64,000 bases of DNA. It comes from Alishewanella agri BL06 (GTDB taxonomy: Bacteria; Pseudomonadota; Gammaproteobacteria; Enterobacterales; Alteromonadaceae). The position numbers were made by a program, and so were the translations under genes. A model generated the notes under the pieces. It was not told where the DNA came from. It worked only from the letters and a program-made list of their open reading frames with translations, and made no database searches. The stretch is taken from assembly GCF_000272005.1 (NCBI RefSeq), contig NZ_AKKU01000025.1:153493-217492 (forward strand), read 5' to 3'. Below are positions 35,258-45,942 of the stretch, in pieces. Position 1 is the first letter of the stretch; every line of letters starts with the position of its first letter.

Positions 35258-37129
35258 GTGTCACAACGCAAGAGATCTGCCATCTGCGGATGGCTCGGGA
35301 GTGTAATCGTCATGTGTAGTATGGCAGCCTCTGGCTTGGTTACTGCCGCCGCCAGTAAAACAACGCCCTCATTACAGCAGGTGCTGGGACAGAAGTTAAT
35401 GCTGGATCTGCGCTACTACTGTGAGCAGCCGGTAGCGCCAGGTGCCTGCCGCACCCCCTTAACGCAATTGCCACCGGCGCTGGCAGAGCTAATTAGCAAA
35501 CATCATATTGGTGGGGTGATCCTGTTTGCAGAAAACCTGCAGCATCCAGAGCAGATCGTGACGCTGAATCAGCAGTTACAACAGGCTGCTGCTGCCCAGG
35601 GTACGGGCTTGCCACTATTTATTGGTATCGATCAGGAGGGTGGTCGGGTTGCCCGGCTACCGCGCCAGCAATCAACCTCCTTTAGCGGCAATATGGCGAT
35701 TGGTGCCACCTTTGCTGAGCATGGTAACCGTTTCGCCACCGAAGTTGGCGAAATTATGGCAAAAGAGCTGCTGAGCCTGGGAATCAATGTTAATTTTGCC
35801 CCGACGGTCGACGTGAACGTGAATCCGCAAAATCCGGTGATTAATGTGCGATCCTTCGGTGAGGATCCGCAGCAGGTCGCCCTGCTGGGTAAGGCGATGA
35901 CTGAGGCGATGCAGCAGCAGGGTATGCTGGTGTCGCTAAAACATTTCCCTGGCCATGGCGACACCCATGTAGATAGTCACCTTGGCATGCCGCGGGTTGA
36001 TCACAGTAAAGAGCAGATCGCCCGTGTCGATTTATTGCCGTTTGCGCAAATTATTGAGCAGGCCGCGCCGGCGATGATTATGACGGCGCATATTCAGTTT
36101 CCGGCATTAGACAGTAGCACCTTTAGCAGCAAAACCGGTGAACAGATGATCAAGCCTGCGACCTTATCGCGCAGTATTCTGACCGGTGTACTGCGCGAGC
36201 AGCTGAAGTTCCGTGGCCTGATTGTTACTGATGCACTGGACATGGCGGGGATCAGCCATTTCTTTACTGTGCCGCAGGCGGTGATTGAAACCTTTGCCGC
36301 TGGCGCTGACATTGCGCTGATGCCGGTTAAGCTGCAAAGCCCGGCTGAGCTGGCAAATTTGGCGGCGTTGCTGAACGAGCTGGAAGCTGCAGTACAAAGC
36401 GGTAAATTACAACAGCAGGAACTGCTGGCATCCTACCAACGTATCGTTGCCGCCAAGCAGCGTTTAAAGGAACTGCCCAAAGCTGATACAACTCTGGCGC
36501 AAAGTGTGCTGGCGAATCCATTGCATCGCGCCAGTGAATTGGCGTTGGCACGCGCTGCGGTCACGGTAGTAAAAGGTGAGGCCAGCTTGCCGCTGACCTT
36601 AAACAATAAAACCACTGTGCTGCTGATGCCTGACCTGAGCAAAGGCACCTTGCTAAAAACCTACCTGCAGCAGCTGGCACCGGAGGCCGGCAAGATTGAA
36701 CTGATTAGCCTGCAACGGCTGGACCTGGATCTTGCCAAGCGGCAAATTGCTGCGGCTGATCAGGTAATCGCTGGCTTTATCTCGCCAATGCAGTCGTTAG
36801 CGGAAATCGGTGGCATGGATGACTTATCCGGCATTCGCAATCTCGGTGAAGCCTATCAACAACAGCAGCAGTATTTTTTACAACTACTGCAATACGGTGC
36901 CGCGCTGAAAAAGCCGCAAACCTTCGTCAGCCTGCGCTCGCCTTATGAAATTAGCCTGTATGCCCCTTATGCCGAACGCACCCTGGCAACCTATGCCTAT
37001 CACGGCTGGCAGGATGAAAAAGGTAACTGGGTTAGCCCGGTGTATCAGGCATTAGCCGAGGTGTTATTGGGGCATAGCAAAGCAACCGGCCGCTTGCCGG
37101 TGACGCTAGTGGCGCAACCGGAAAACTAA
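35258..37129 (+). CDS. nagZ: Exported two-domain GH3 beta-N-acetylhexosaminidase NagZ
   Basis: Glycosidase that removes GlcNAc from peptidoglycan fragments. A GTG at 35258 has AAAAGGA seven bases ahead and starts a good signal peptide (MSQRKRSAICGWLGS), giving 623 residues. An ATG at 35207 would give 640 but has no clear ribosome-binding site. In the longer numbering the Asp256-x-His258 dyad is in KHFPGHGDTHVDSH and the nucleophile is Asp342 (IVTDALDM). The C-terminal 230 residues form a second domain, as in the 642-residue B. subtilis NagZ and unlike the short cytoplasmic E. coli enzyme. Divergent from the symporter operon. Confidence 0.9.
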   Translation: MSQRKRSAICGWLGSVIVMCSMAASGLVTAAASKTTPSLQQVLGQKLMLDLRYYCEQPVAPGACRTPLTQLPPALAELISKHHIGGVILFAENLQHPEQIVTLNQQLQQAAAAQGTGLPLFIGIDQEGGRVARLPRQQSTSFSGNMAIGATFAEHGNRFATEVGEIMAKELLSLGINVNFAPTVDVNVNPQNPVINVRSFGEDPQQVALLGKAMTEAMQQQGMLVSLKHFPGHGDTHVDSHLGMPRVDHSKEQIARVDLLPFAQIIEQAAPAMIMTAHIQFPALDSSTFSSKTGEQMIKPATLSRSILTGVLREQLKFRGLIVTDALDMAGISHFFTVPQAVIETFAAGADIALMPVKLQSPAELANLAALLNELEAAVQSGKLQQQELLASYQRIVAAKQRLKELPKADTTLAQSVLANPLHRASELALARAAVTVVKGEASLPLTLNNKTTVLLMPDLSKGTLLKTYLQQLAPEAGKIELISLQRLDLDLAKRQIAAADQVIAGFISPMQSLAEIGGMDDLSGIRNLGEAYQQQQQYFLQLLQYGAALKKPQTFVSLRSPYEISLYAPYAERTLATYAYHGWQDEKGNWVSPVYQALAEVLLGHSKATGRLPVTLVAQPEN

Positions 37130-37130
37130 G

Positions 37131-38315
37131 ATGCTATTGCGACACTGTCAGCAGATCTTAGCCAAACAACCGGCCAACCGCATGCTGGCGCTGGATGCGC
37201 TGCGCGGGCTGGCGATCCTGGCGATGATACTGGTGAATAATCCGGGCAGCTGGCAGTATGTCTACCCGCCGTTGTTACATGCCGAGTGGCATGGCTGGAC
37301 GCCCACCGATCTGATTTTCCCGGCCTTTCTGGTAATGGTGGGGATGGCGATCCCCTATAGCCTGGCTGGCCGGCAAATGCTACCCAAAGCGGAGCTGCTC
37401 CGCCAGGGCGCCATCCGGGCACTAAAGCTGTATTTACTGGGGCTGTTTCTGGTGCTGTTTTACTATAATTTCCGCGATCCCAATTACAGCTATCTGCAAC
37501 AAAAACTGCTGACAGTGCGCTGGTCCGGCGTATTACAACGCATTGGTATTGTCTATTTTTGTACTTTACTGATCGTGCTATACAGCGGGACCCGCGGCCG
37601 TGTGCTGTGGTTAAGCGGGTTATGCCTGTTATATTTTTTGCTGATGCAGTTCGTGCCCTACCGCGACAACTACGGCCATACCTTTGTTGGCTTGTGGGAG
37701 CATGGCAATAATCTGGCGGCCTGGCTCGATCACCATGTGCTGGGTCCAAACCATGTGTTCTTTCGTAGCGCCACCCCCTTTGCCTTTGACCCTGAAGGGA
37801 TTTTAAGCACCCTGCCGGCCATTGCCAGCTGTTTGAGCGGGGTATTAATGGCGCAGCTGCTACAGAGTAAGGCGGAGCTGGCATTTAAGCTGCGGGTATT
37901 ATTTTTAGCGGGTTTAGCGGCAATCTGGGTTGCTGAGCTGGCACATCCGGCCTTGCCAATTAATAAGATGCTGTGGACGCCAACCTTTGTGCTGCTAAGT
38001 AGTGGCTTCACTGCGCTAATCCTTGGGTTGTTTTTGTGGCTCACAGAAATGAAACGTTACCGGCTCTGGACGGCGCCGCTGTTGGTATTTGGCGTAAATG
38101 CCATTTTATTCTTTATGTTGGCCGGGGTGGCGGCGCGGGTGTTATCGATGGTGCCGGTTGCCGGCACCACGCTGGGTAACTGGCTTTACCGCAGTGCTTT
38201 TCAGCCACTGTTTGGTGACTACAACGGCTCGTTAGCCTACGCCATCTGCTTTTTGCTGTTGTCTTATATCGGTATGCTTTATTGCTATCGTCGCGGCTGG
38301 ATTTTTAAGGTGTAG
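37131..38315 (+). CDS. nagX: NagX-like membrane acyltransferase (HGSNAT family)
   Basis: Integral membrane protein of 394 residues with ten or more helices. It opens NRMLALDALRGLAILAMILVNNPGSW and continues HAEWHGWTPTDLIFPAFLVMVG, matching the heparan-alpha-glucosaminide N-acetyltransferase/DUF5009 family. Bacterial members near GlcNAc genes are called NagX and are thought to act on amino sugars at the membrane. It starts one base after the nagZ stop, so the two are one transcript. Confidence 0.85.
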   Translation: MLLRHCQQILAKQPANRMLALDALRGLAILAMILVNNPGSWQYVYPPLLHAEWHGWTPTDLIFPAFLVMVGMAIPYSLAGRQMLPKAELLRQGAIRALKLYLLGLFLVLFYYNFRDPNYSYLQQKLLTVRWSGVLQRIGIVYFCTLLIVLYSGTRGRVLWLSGLCLLYFLLMQFVPYRDNYGHTFVGLWEHGNNLAAWLDHHVLGPNHVFFRSATPFAFDPEGILSTLPAIASCLSGVLMAQLLQSKAELAFKLRVLFLAGLAAIWVAELAHPALPINKMLWTPTFVLLSSGFTALILGLFLWLTEMKRYRLWTAPLLVFGVNAILFFMLAGVAARVLSMVPVAGTTLGNWLYRSAFQPLFGDYNGSLAYAICFLLLSYIGMLYCYRRGWIFKV

Positions 38316-38318
38316 CAG

Positions 38319-38966
38319 CTAGCTGAATAAGGCCAGCCGGCTTAAGAACTGCTGGCCATGTTGCGACATCAGCCATAACAATAACAGGCAGTTTCCCAGT
38401 ACCACTAACCAGAATTCCCGTTGAAACAAAGGTTTGCTGCGCTTATGCGCCAGTTTTTGCTGCGCCACCAGCGCGCCGGGCCAGCCGCCAATCAGGCTAA
38501 ACATTTGCAGGCTTTCTTCCGGCAGGCGTTGGGTTTGCCGGGCAACAGCAGCATTTTTATCGGCCTGATACAACCAATAGGTAAAGAGGCTGGCTTCCAG
38601 ATACAAGATAGGTAACAGGTAGGGCAGGGTTCCGAACAGCAGCGCAATAATCACCAGCATCAAAAAGGCGGCGCGAAAATACAGCGCCATATCCTGGGTA
38701 TAATCCAAATCAACGCTGCTAAGCCGTGGTAAAGGAGGCTGCCGGGCCGCCGGGTTGGCGCTTAGGATGCTCAGCTCAGTGGCAATAGGCCGGCCCTGTT
38801 TATCGGTGCCAAGACTAAACTGCAGCTCATCGCCTTCGGCCGGGCGGCTTTTACTGTCGGTAAAATCCCGGATGTGAAAAAACAGCTTCTGCTCAGTTTG
38901 CTGACACAGCAAAAAGCCAAAGCCCTTTTTATCTTGCCAGAATACTACCTTACCCGTCAGCTGCAT
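38319..38966 (-). CDS. Cold-shock domain + DUF1294 membrane protein
   Basis: Protein of 215 residues from the ATG at 38966 (GGGAG nine bases ahead). Residues 1-70 are a cold-shock nucleic-acid-binding fold (GKVVFWQDKKGFGFL, LFFHIRDF). The rest is membrane-bound: two helices near 105-150, then the DUF1294 motif SLIGGWPGALVAQQKLAHKRSKP with a final helix. The family occurs widely in gammaproteobacteria without known function. It may tether RNA or DNA to the inner membrane, but this is speculative. Confidence 0.85.
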   Translation of the reverse strand: MQLTGKVVFWQDKKGFGFLLCQQTEQKLFFHIRDFTDSKSRPAEGDELQFSLGTDKQGRPIATELSILSANPAARQPPLPRLSSVDLDYTQDMALYFRAAFLMLVIIALLFGTLPYLLPILYLEASLFTYWLYQADKNAAVARQTQRLPEESLQMFSLIGGWPGALVAQQKLAHKRSKPLFQREFWLVVLGNCLLLLWLMSQHGQQFLSRLALFS

Positions 38967-39021
38967 CTGCCATACTCCCGGTGCACCCAAGGTTTAAGTG
39001 TAGCAGAGCGCGGGCCCATCC

Positions 39022-40510
<1,489 letters not shown>

Positions 40511-40578
40511 AAAAGATCCCCAGCATCGACAATAGGCTTACAGTGTACTAAGACCAGAGCGCTACGGCAAAATTCCCG

Positions 40579-41136
40579 ATGATTGCAGCCAAGCCACCGC
40601 TGATCCTTCGCCCCAGCGCGCATTTTGATGAGCGCCCTGACCCCACCGATATCAGTTTACTGGTGATCCACAATATCAGTTTACCCGCTGGTGAATTTGC
40701 TGCCCGCCCGGAGCAGAGTTATGTCGATGCGCTCTTTTGCGGCCAGCTGGATTGCAGCGCGCATCCGAGTTTTAGTGACTTAGCCAACCTCAGAGTCGCG
40801 GCGCATTGTGTGATCTGGCGCGATGGTCAAATCTTCCAGTATGTGCCGTTTGAAAAACGCGCCTGGCATGCCGGTGTCAGCCAGTTTGCTGGTCGCGAAC
40901 GCTGTAATGACTTTTCGATCGGTATTGAGTTAGAGGGCACCGACAATATACCCTATACTGAACAACAATATAGCAGCTTGCTTCAGCTAAGCCGTTATTT
41001 GTTGGCGCAGTACCCTGCCATCACCGCGGAGCGGATTGTTGGCCATTGCGATATCGCGCCCGGTCGCAAAACGGACCCCGGCCCGGCTTTTGATTGGGCC
41101 CGCTATAAAACGGCGCTAAAGGAGAACAAGGCATGA
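40579..41136 (+). CDS. ampD: 1,6-anhydro-MurNAc-L-alanine amidase AmpD
   Basis: Cytoplasmic zinc amidase of 185 residues that removes the stem peptide from anhydromuropeptides and so lowers the signal for AmpR-controlled beta-lactamase. Zinc ligands are the His of LLVIHNISLP, and the His and Asp of GHCDIAPGRKTDPGPAFDW. It overlaps ampE by four bases. Together with the 30-38 kb cluster the organism has both cytoplasmic and periplasmic wall-recycling steps. Confidence 0.95.
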   Translation: MIAAKPPLILRPSAHFDERPDPTDISLLVIHNISLPAGEFAARPEQSYVDALFCGQLDCSAHPSFSDLANLRVAAHCVIWRDGQIFQYVPFEKRAWHAGVSQFAGRERCNDFSIGIELEGTDNIPYTEQQYSSLLQLSRYLLAQYPAITAERIVGHCDIAPGRKTDPGPAFDWARYKTALKENKA

Positions 41137-42122
41137 CCCTGATAAGTATGTTACTGGCATTAATTATTGAGCGGCTGGCAGTGCGTAGCGACGCCTGGCA
41201 AGCCCGCCCTTATTGCCAGGCGTATCTGAAACTGACCGCAGGTTCCGGCCTGACTAAACTGGCTGAGCATCAGCTTGGCCGTTATCTTTGGATCCTGTTA
41301 CCCGGCTTACTGGTCGCATTACTGCTGCACCTGCTGGATAACCGTTTACTGACACTGGTGGTGAATACGCTAGTGTTACTGGTGGGGATTGGTTGCTGGC
41401 ATTACCGGCAGCTGTATAAGCAGTATTTAAATGCGCAGGAACGCGGTGATGAAGAAGCCGCTTATCTGGCGATGCAGCAGATCCGCCACGATAGCCGCAG
41501 CGATATCGATAGCAGTAACGGTTTAACCCTGGTGTGGTTGAATTTCCGCTATTACGCTGCCGTGGTGTTCTGGTTCCTGGTGTTAGGCGCTTTTGGTGTG
41601 ATTACCTATGCCTTATTACGGCATCTGAATGAGCAGACCCAAACCGAAGGTGCAGAACCGGTCGCTGCCAGCAGTGATACTTTTGCCGCCACTGATGATG
41701 CGCTGGCAGAGACTGAAACCGGTGCCGCCAGCACAGCAGATGCGGTGACGGTTGATGAGCCTGTTGTCTTTGCCGAAACCGCCGCCGATACACCTGACAG
41801 CAGCGCAGCAGTTGCGAAAAAAGATGCCTTAAGTTGTATGCTGCACTGGGCCGATTGGTTCCCGGCACGGTTATTTGGTTTGGGTTTTGCGCTGGTGGGG
41901 CATTTCTCGCGCGCCTCGAATGCCTTGCTTGGCTATTTCCTGGATTTTACTGCCAGCAACGAACAGGTGGTAAAGGATGTGGCGCGTGCCGCTGAACCTT
42001 TACCGGAAGAAGCACTGAATGGTATTGAAGATACCAGCAGCATGGTGCAGTTATCTAAACGTAATATGCTGTTCTTCCTGGCCTTTACCGCGATTTTAAC
42101 GTTAACCGGTTGGTTGGGTTAG
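41133..42122 (+). CDS. ampE: AmpE-like membrane protein with an acidic insertion
   Basis: Inner-membrane protein of 329 residues related to AmpE, which acts with AmpD in sensing wall damage. It starts MTLISMLLALIIERLAVRSDAW, typical of AmpE, and has four to five helices. It is about 45 residues longer than E. coli AmpE. The excess is an Ala/Thr/Glu/Asp-rich, low-complexity stretch (about 167-230) between the helix around 145-165 and DALSCMLHWADWFPARLFGLG. The role of AmpE is still poorly understood. Confidence 0.88.
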   Translation: MTLISMLLALIIERLAVRSDAWQARPYCQAYLKLTAGSGLTKLAEHQLGRYLWILLPGLLVALLLHLLDNRLLTLVVNTLVLLVGIGCWHYRQLYKQYLNAQERGDEEAAYLAMQQIRHDSRSDIDSSNGLTLVWLNFRYYAAVVFWFLVLGAFGVITYALLRHLNEQTQTEGAEPVAASSDTFAATDDALAETETGAASTADAVTVDEPVVFAETAADTPDSSAAVAKKDALSCMLHWADWFPARLFGLGFALVGHFSRASNALLGYFLDFTASNEQVVKDVARAAEPLPEEALNGIEDTSSMVQLSKRNMLFFLAFTAILTLTGWLG

Positions 42123-42149
42123 AACAGGCCGCGGGAATTTTCTCATACT

Positions 42150-42173
42150 AAGGCGCCGTTTGGCGCCTTTTTT
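42150..42173 (+). terminator. Intrinsic terminator of ampD-ampE
   Basis: AAGGCGCC pairs with GGCGCCTT around a four-base loop and is followed by a run of T. Confidence 0.88.
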
Positions 42174-42234
42174 ATTGCCGCTGACGTAAAGCAGTATCTT
42201 GGTTAGCCTCAGTTGGCGCAGCAATATTTTACAT

Positions 42235-42251
42235 AATTGGTCAGACCAATT
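42235..42251. promoter_or_regulatory. PdhR operator 1
   Basis: AATTGGTCAGACCAATT is a perfect dyad matching the E. coli PdhR consensus ATTGGTNNNACCAAT. It is centred 147 bases upstream of operator 2, about fourteen helical turns. Confidence 0.9.
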
Positions 42252-42381
42252 TATTTCAGTATTGAAACATTTGTCAATTATTGAGTAATTACTCTAACGA
42301 AATCGGGCTTGCCAGCCCCGAAAAATTCTGCTTTATTTACAAGCTGTGCAGAAAATGCTAGCCTGCTGCCCAAATGTTGAA

Positions 42382-42398
42382 AATTGGTAAGACCAATT
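42382..42398. promoter_or_regulatory. PdhR operator 2
   Basis: AATTGGTAAGACCAATT is a second perfect PdhR dyad, 60 bases before the pdhR ATG. It should mediate autoregulation and pyruvate-responsive control of pdhR-aceEF. Confidence 0.9.
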
Positions 42399-42457
42399 TA
42401 CCGGGCGCGAAATTGCAGCTAGCCTGGCGAGCAAATAAAGGATCTCTGCCACCCATT

Positions 42458-43216
42458 ATGGCTGATTTAAAAATTAAGCCTGCCAAATTATCCGATCAGA
42501 TAGTGGCGCAGCTGGAACATTTACTACTGGAGGGCAGCTTTAAGCCCGGCCAGAAGCTACCTTCAGAGCGCGAGCTGGCTGAGCGCTTTGCGGTATCGCG
42601 TCCATCGCTGCGTGAAGCTATCCAAAAGCTGGAAGCCAAGGGCCTGGTCAACCGGCGCCAGGGCGGTGGTACTTACGTCTGCGACAATATGGTCAAACAG
42701 CTGACTGATCCGCTGTTTATGTTGCTGGCACAATATCCGGACTCGCAGTTCGACTTTCTGGAATTTCGCCACGCGCTGGAAGGTATTTGCGCCTATTACG
42801 CGGCGCTACGTGGCACTGAAGCCGATCATAAAAAGATTAAAGCCTCGTATGAGGATATCTGCCTGCAGCAGCAGTTGCAGGACAGTGATGCCGAAGCCAA
42901 AGCCGTGACCCAGTTTTATCTGGCGGTGGCGGAAGCGTCACACAATATCGTGTTGTTACATCTGGTCAGAAGCCTGACGCCGCTGACCGAACAGAATATC
43001 CGCTTAAACTTAGCCGCCTTGCAACAGCGTGACGGCTACGCCGACAAATTAAATGAGCATCGGCGCCGGTTAATGCAGGCGGTAATTAGCAGGGAGCCCG
43101 AACTGGCCCGTCAGGCCAGTAACGGGCATTTAGCTTATATAGAAGAAGCTTTGCTGGAAGTGAGCAAAGAGCGCTCCCGTATTGAGCGCTCGTTGCGACG
43201 GTCGCAGCAGGCATAA
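42458..43216 (+). CDS. pdhR: Pyruvate dehydrogenase repressor PdhR
   Basis: GntR/FadR-type repressor of 252 residues from the ATG at 42458. The winged helix-turn-helix (about 8-75) reads KLPSERELAERFAVSRPSLREAIQKLEAKGLVNRRQGGGTYV, near-identical in pattern to E. coli PdhR. The C-terminal FCD domain binds pyruvate, which releases the repressor. An earlier ATG at 42374 is rejected because it precedes an operator and the extra residues are not conserved. It is first in the pdhR-aceE-aceF transcript. Confidence 0.93.
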   Translation: MADLKIKPAKLSDQIVAQLEHLLLEGSFKPGQKLPSERELAERFAVSRPSLREAIQKLEAKGLVNRRQGGGTYVCDNMVKQLTDPLFMLLAQYPDSQFDFLEFRHALEGICAYYAALRGTEADHKKIKASYEDICLQQQLQDSDAEAKAVTQFYLAVAEASHNIVLLHLVRSLTPLTEQNIRLNLAALQQRDGYADKLNEHRRRLMQAVISREPELARQASNGHLAYIEEALLEVSKERSRIERSLRRSQQA

Positions 43217-43264
43217 TTATTTTTGCAGCACGCCTCGGCGTGATTAACCAAAGGAAACCTCGAT

Positions 43265-45931
43265 ATGTCTGAAGTCAGTAAGGTTGACATCGACGCTCTG
43301 GAAACCAAAGAGTGGCTGGAAGCGTTGGAGTCGGTGGTGCGTACCGAAGGGGTAGAGCGGGCGCAGTTTTTGCTGGAGCAGGTACTGGAGCAGGCCCGGC
43401 TGGAAGGCGTCGATATGCCGACCGGTGTCACCACCAACTACATCAATACCATTCCACCGCAACAAGAGCCGGCCTATCCGGGCGATGTGAACCTGGAGCG
43501 GCGTATTCGCTCGGTGATCCGCTGGAACGCCATTATGATCGTGCTGCGTGGCTCGAAAAAAGATCTGGAACTGGGTGGCCATATGGCGTCGTTCCAGTCT
43601 TCAGCCGCCTTCTATGAAACCTGCTTTAACCACTTCTTCCGCGCGCCGAACGAAAAAGACGGCGGCGACTTGGTGTACTATCAGGGCCATATTTCACCGG
43701 GTATCTATGCCCGTGCCTTTGTTGAAGGCCGTTTAACCGCAGAGCAGCTGGATAACTTCCGTCAGGAAGTGGATGGCAAGGGCCTGTCGAGCTACCCGCA
43801 CCCGAAACTGATGCCGGAATTCTGGCAATTTCCGACCGTATCGATGGGTTTAGGCCCAATTACCGCCATTTATCAGGCGCGTTTCTTAAAGTACTTAAAT
43901 GGCCGTGGTTTAAAAGACACCAGCGCGCAGCGCGTTTATGCCTTCCTCGGTGACGGTGAGATGGACGAGCCGGAATCACGCGGCGCCATTTCGTTTGCTG
44001 CCCGTGAAAAACTGGGCAACCTGTGCTTCCTGGTCAACTGTAACCTGCAGCGCCTGGATGGTCCGGTAATGGGTAACGGTAAGATTATCCAGGAGCTGGA
44101 AGGGTTATTCCGCGGCGCCGGCTGGAACGTGATCAAAGTGGTGTGGGGCCGTGGTTGGGACAAGCTGCTGGCCAAGGATACCACCGGTAAGTTGCTGCAG
44201 CTGATGAATGAAACAGTAGACGGTGACTACCAAACTTACAAAGCCAAAGATGGCGCCTATGTACGCGAGCATTTCTTTGGCCGTTACCCGGAAACGGCGG
44301 CACTGGTTGCCGACATGACTGACGAAGAGATCTTCGCCTTAAAACGCGGCGGTCATGAACCATCGAAGCTGTATGCGGCCTTTAAAGCAGCCCAGGCCTG
44401 TACCGATAAGCCAACGGTTATTCTGGCGAAAACCGTTAAAGGTTACGGCATGGGTGACGCCGCCGAAGGTAAAAACATTGCGCACCAGGTCAAGAAGATG
44501 GACCTGACGCATGTTAAACAACTGCGTACCCGCCTGGGTTTAGAAGACTATATCAGCGAAGAGCAGGTTGCCGATTTACCTTATATCAAGCTGCCGGAAG
44601 GCTCGCCGGAATTGCAATACCTGCACGATCGCCGTAAAGCCTTACATGGCTATACGCCGGTGCGGTTACCGAAGTTCAGCGAAACTCTGACACTGCCAGA
44701 GCTGTCGGCCTTTGATTCGCTGCTGGAAGAGCAAAAGCGCGAAATCTCCACTACGCTGGCTTATGTGCGGGCGCTGAATATCCTGCTGAAAGATCAGCAT
44801 ATTGGTCAGCGCATCGTGCCAATTATTGCCGACGAAGCCCGTACCTTTGGTATGGAAGGCTTATTCCGTCAGATTGGTATCTATAACCCGCACGGTCAGA
44901 ACTATACGCCGGAAGACCGCTCAGTAGTGTCTTACTACAAAGAAGATACCGCGGGTCAGGTACTGCAAGAGGGTATTAACGAACTGGGTGCCATGTCGTC
45001 GTGGGTAGCGGCGGCAACGTCTTACAGCACCAATGATCTGCCGATGATCCCGTTCTATATCTACTATTCGATGTTCGGCTTCCAGCGCGTTGGCGATATG
45101 GCCTGGCTGGCCGGTGATCAGCAGGCGCGTGGTTTCCTGTTAGGTGCCACTGCCGGTCGTACTACGTTAAACGGTGAAGGCTTACAGCACGAAGATGGTC
45201 ACAGCCATATTCTGGCCGGCACAGTACCGAACTGTATTTCTTATGATCCGACCTATGCCTACGAGCTGGCGGTTATTCTGCAAGACGGCATCCGTCGCAT
45301 GTATGGTCCGGAGCAGGAGAATATCTATTACTACATTACCGTAATGAACGAAAGCTACCATCATCCGGCGATGCCAAAAGGCGCCGAAGAGGGTATCCGC
45401 AAGGGTATCTATAAGCTGGAGTCGTACAACGGTGGTCGCGGTAAGGTGCAATTACTGGGCTCAGGTACCATCCTGAACGAAGTGCGTAAAGCGGCCGACA
45501 TTCTGAGTAAAGACTACGATGTCGCTTCAGATGTGTACTCTGTGACTTCCTTTAACGAGCTGGCGCGGGATGGTCAGGATTGCGAGCGTTTCAATATGCT
45601 GCATCCGGAAGCGGCCGAGAAGGTGCCATTTGTGGCGCAGGTGCTGAACAAGGCGCCGGCGATTGCCGCCACCGACTATATGAAAAACTACGCCGAACAG
45701 ATCCGTGCCTTTATCCCGGCCAATAGCTACAAGGTACTGGGTACCGACGGTTACGGTCGCTCGGATAGCCGCGAAAACCTGCGTCGCCATTTTGAAGTTA
45801 ACGCCGGCTATATCGTGGTAGCAGCGCTAAACGAACTGGCGAAGCAAGGCGAGCTGAAAAAAGCGGTAGTGGCCGAAGCGATCAAGAAATTTGGCATTGA
45901 CGCCGACAAAACCAACCCGCTGTACGCATAA
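43265..45931 (+). CDS. aceE: Pyruvate dehydrogenase E1 component AceE
   Basis: Homodimeric thiamine-diphosphate enzyme of 888 residues, the normal size. It decarboxylates pyruvate and acetylates the lipoyl groups of AceF. The ThDP motif is [10 protein letters not shown] ... NCNLQRLDG, and segments such as [14 protein letters not shown] and [15 protein letters not shown] are typical. AAGGAAACC precedes the ATG. It is 48 bases downstream of pdhR and 11 bases upstream of aceF. Confidence 0.97.
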   Translation: MSEVSKVDIDALETKEWLEALESVVRTEGVERAQFLLEQVLEQARLEGVDMPTGVTTNYINTIPPQQEPAYPGDVNLERRIRSVIRWNAIMIVLRGSKKDLELGGHMASFQSSAAFYETCFNHFFRAPNEKDGGDLVYYQGHISPGIYARAFVEGRLTAEQLDNFRQEVDGKGLSSYPHPKLMPEFWQFPTVSMGLGPITAIYQARFLKYLNGRGLKDTSAQRVYAFLGDGEMDEPESRGAISFAAREKLGNLCFLVNCNLQRLDGPVMGNGKIIQELEGLFRGAGWNVIKVVWGRGWDKLLAKDTTGKLLQLMNETVDGDYQTYKAKDGAYVREHFFGRYPETAALVADMTDEEIFALKRGGHEPSKLYAAFKAAQACTDKPTVILAKTVKGYGMGDAAEGKNIAHQVKKMDLTHVKQLRTRLGLEDYISEEQVADLPYIKLPEGSPELQYLHDRRKALHGYTPVRLPKFSETLTLPELSAFDSLLEEQKREISTTLAYVRALNILLKDQHIGQRIVPIIADEARTFGMEGLFRQIGIYNPHGQNYTPEDRSVVSYYKEDTAGQVLQEGINELGAMSSWVAAATSYSTNDLPMIPFYIYYSMFGFQRVGDMAWLAGDQQARGFLLGATAGRTTLNGEGLQHEDGHSHILAGTVPNCISYDPTYAYELAVILQDGIRRMYGPEQENIYYYITVMNESYHHPAMPKGAEEGIRKGIYKLESYNGGRGKVQLLGSGTILNEVRKAADILSKDYDVASDVYSVTSFNELARDGQDCERFNMLHPEAAEKVPFVAQVLNKAPAIAATDYMKNYAEQIRAFIPANSYKVLGTDGYGRSDSRENLRRHFEVNAGYIVVAALNELAKQGELKKAVVAEAIKKFGIDADKTNPLYA

Positions 45932-45942
45932 GAGGATTTGTC

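Larger units (their letters stand above)
42123..42457. promoter_or_regulatory. ampE-pdhR intergenic region
   Basis: This 335-base gap has a terminator for ampDE at its left end and two PdhR operators, listed separately. The middle is A+T-rich and contains the probable pdhR promoter. No further gene is evident; the pdhR frame is open from 42374 but that part covers the second operator. Confidence 0.7.
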
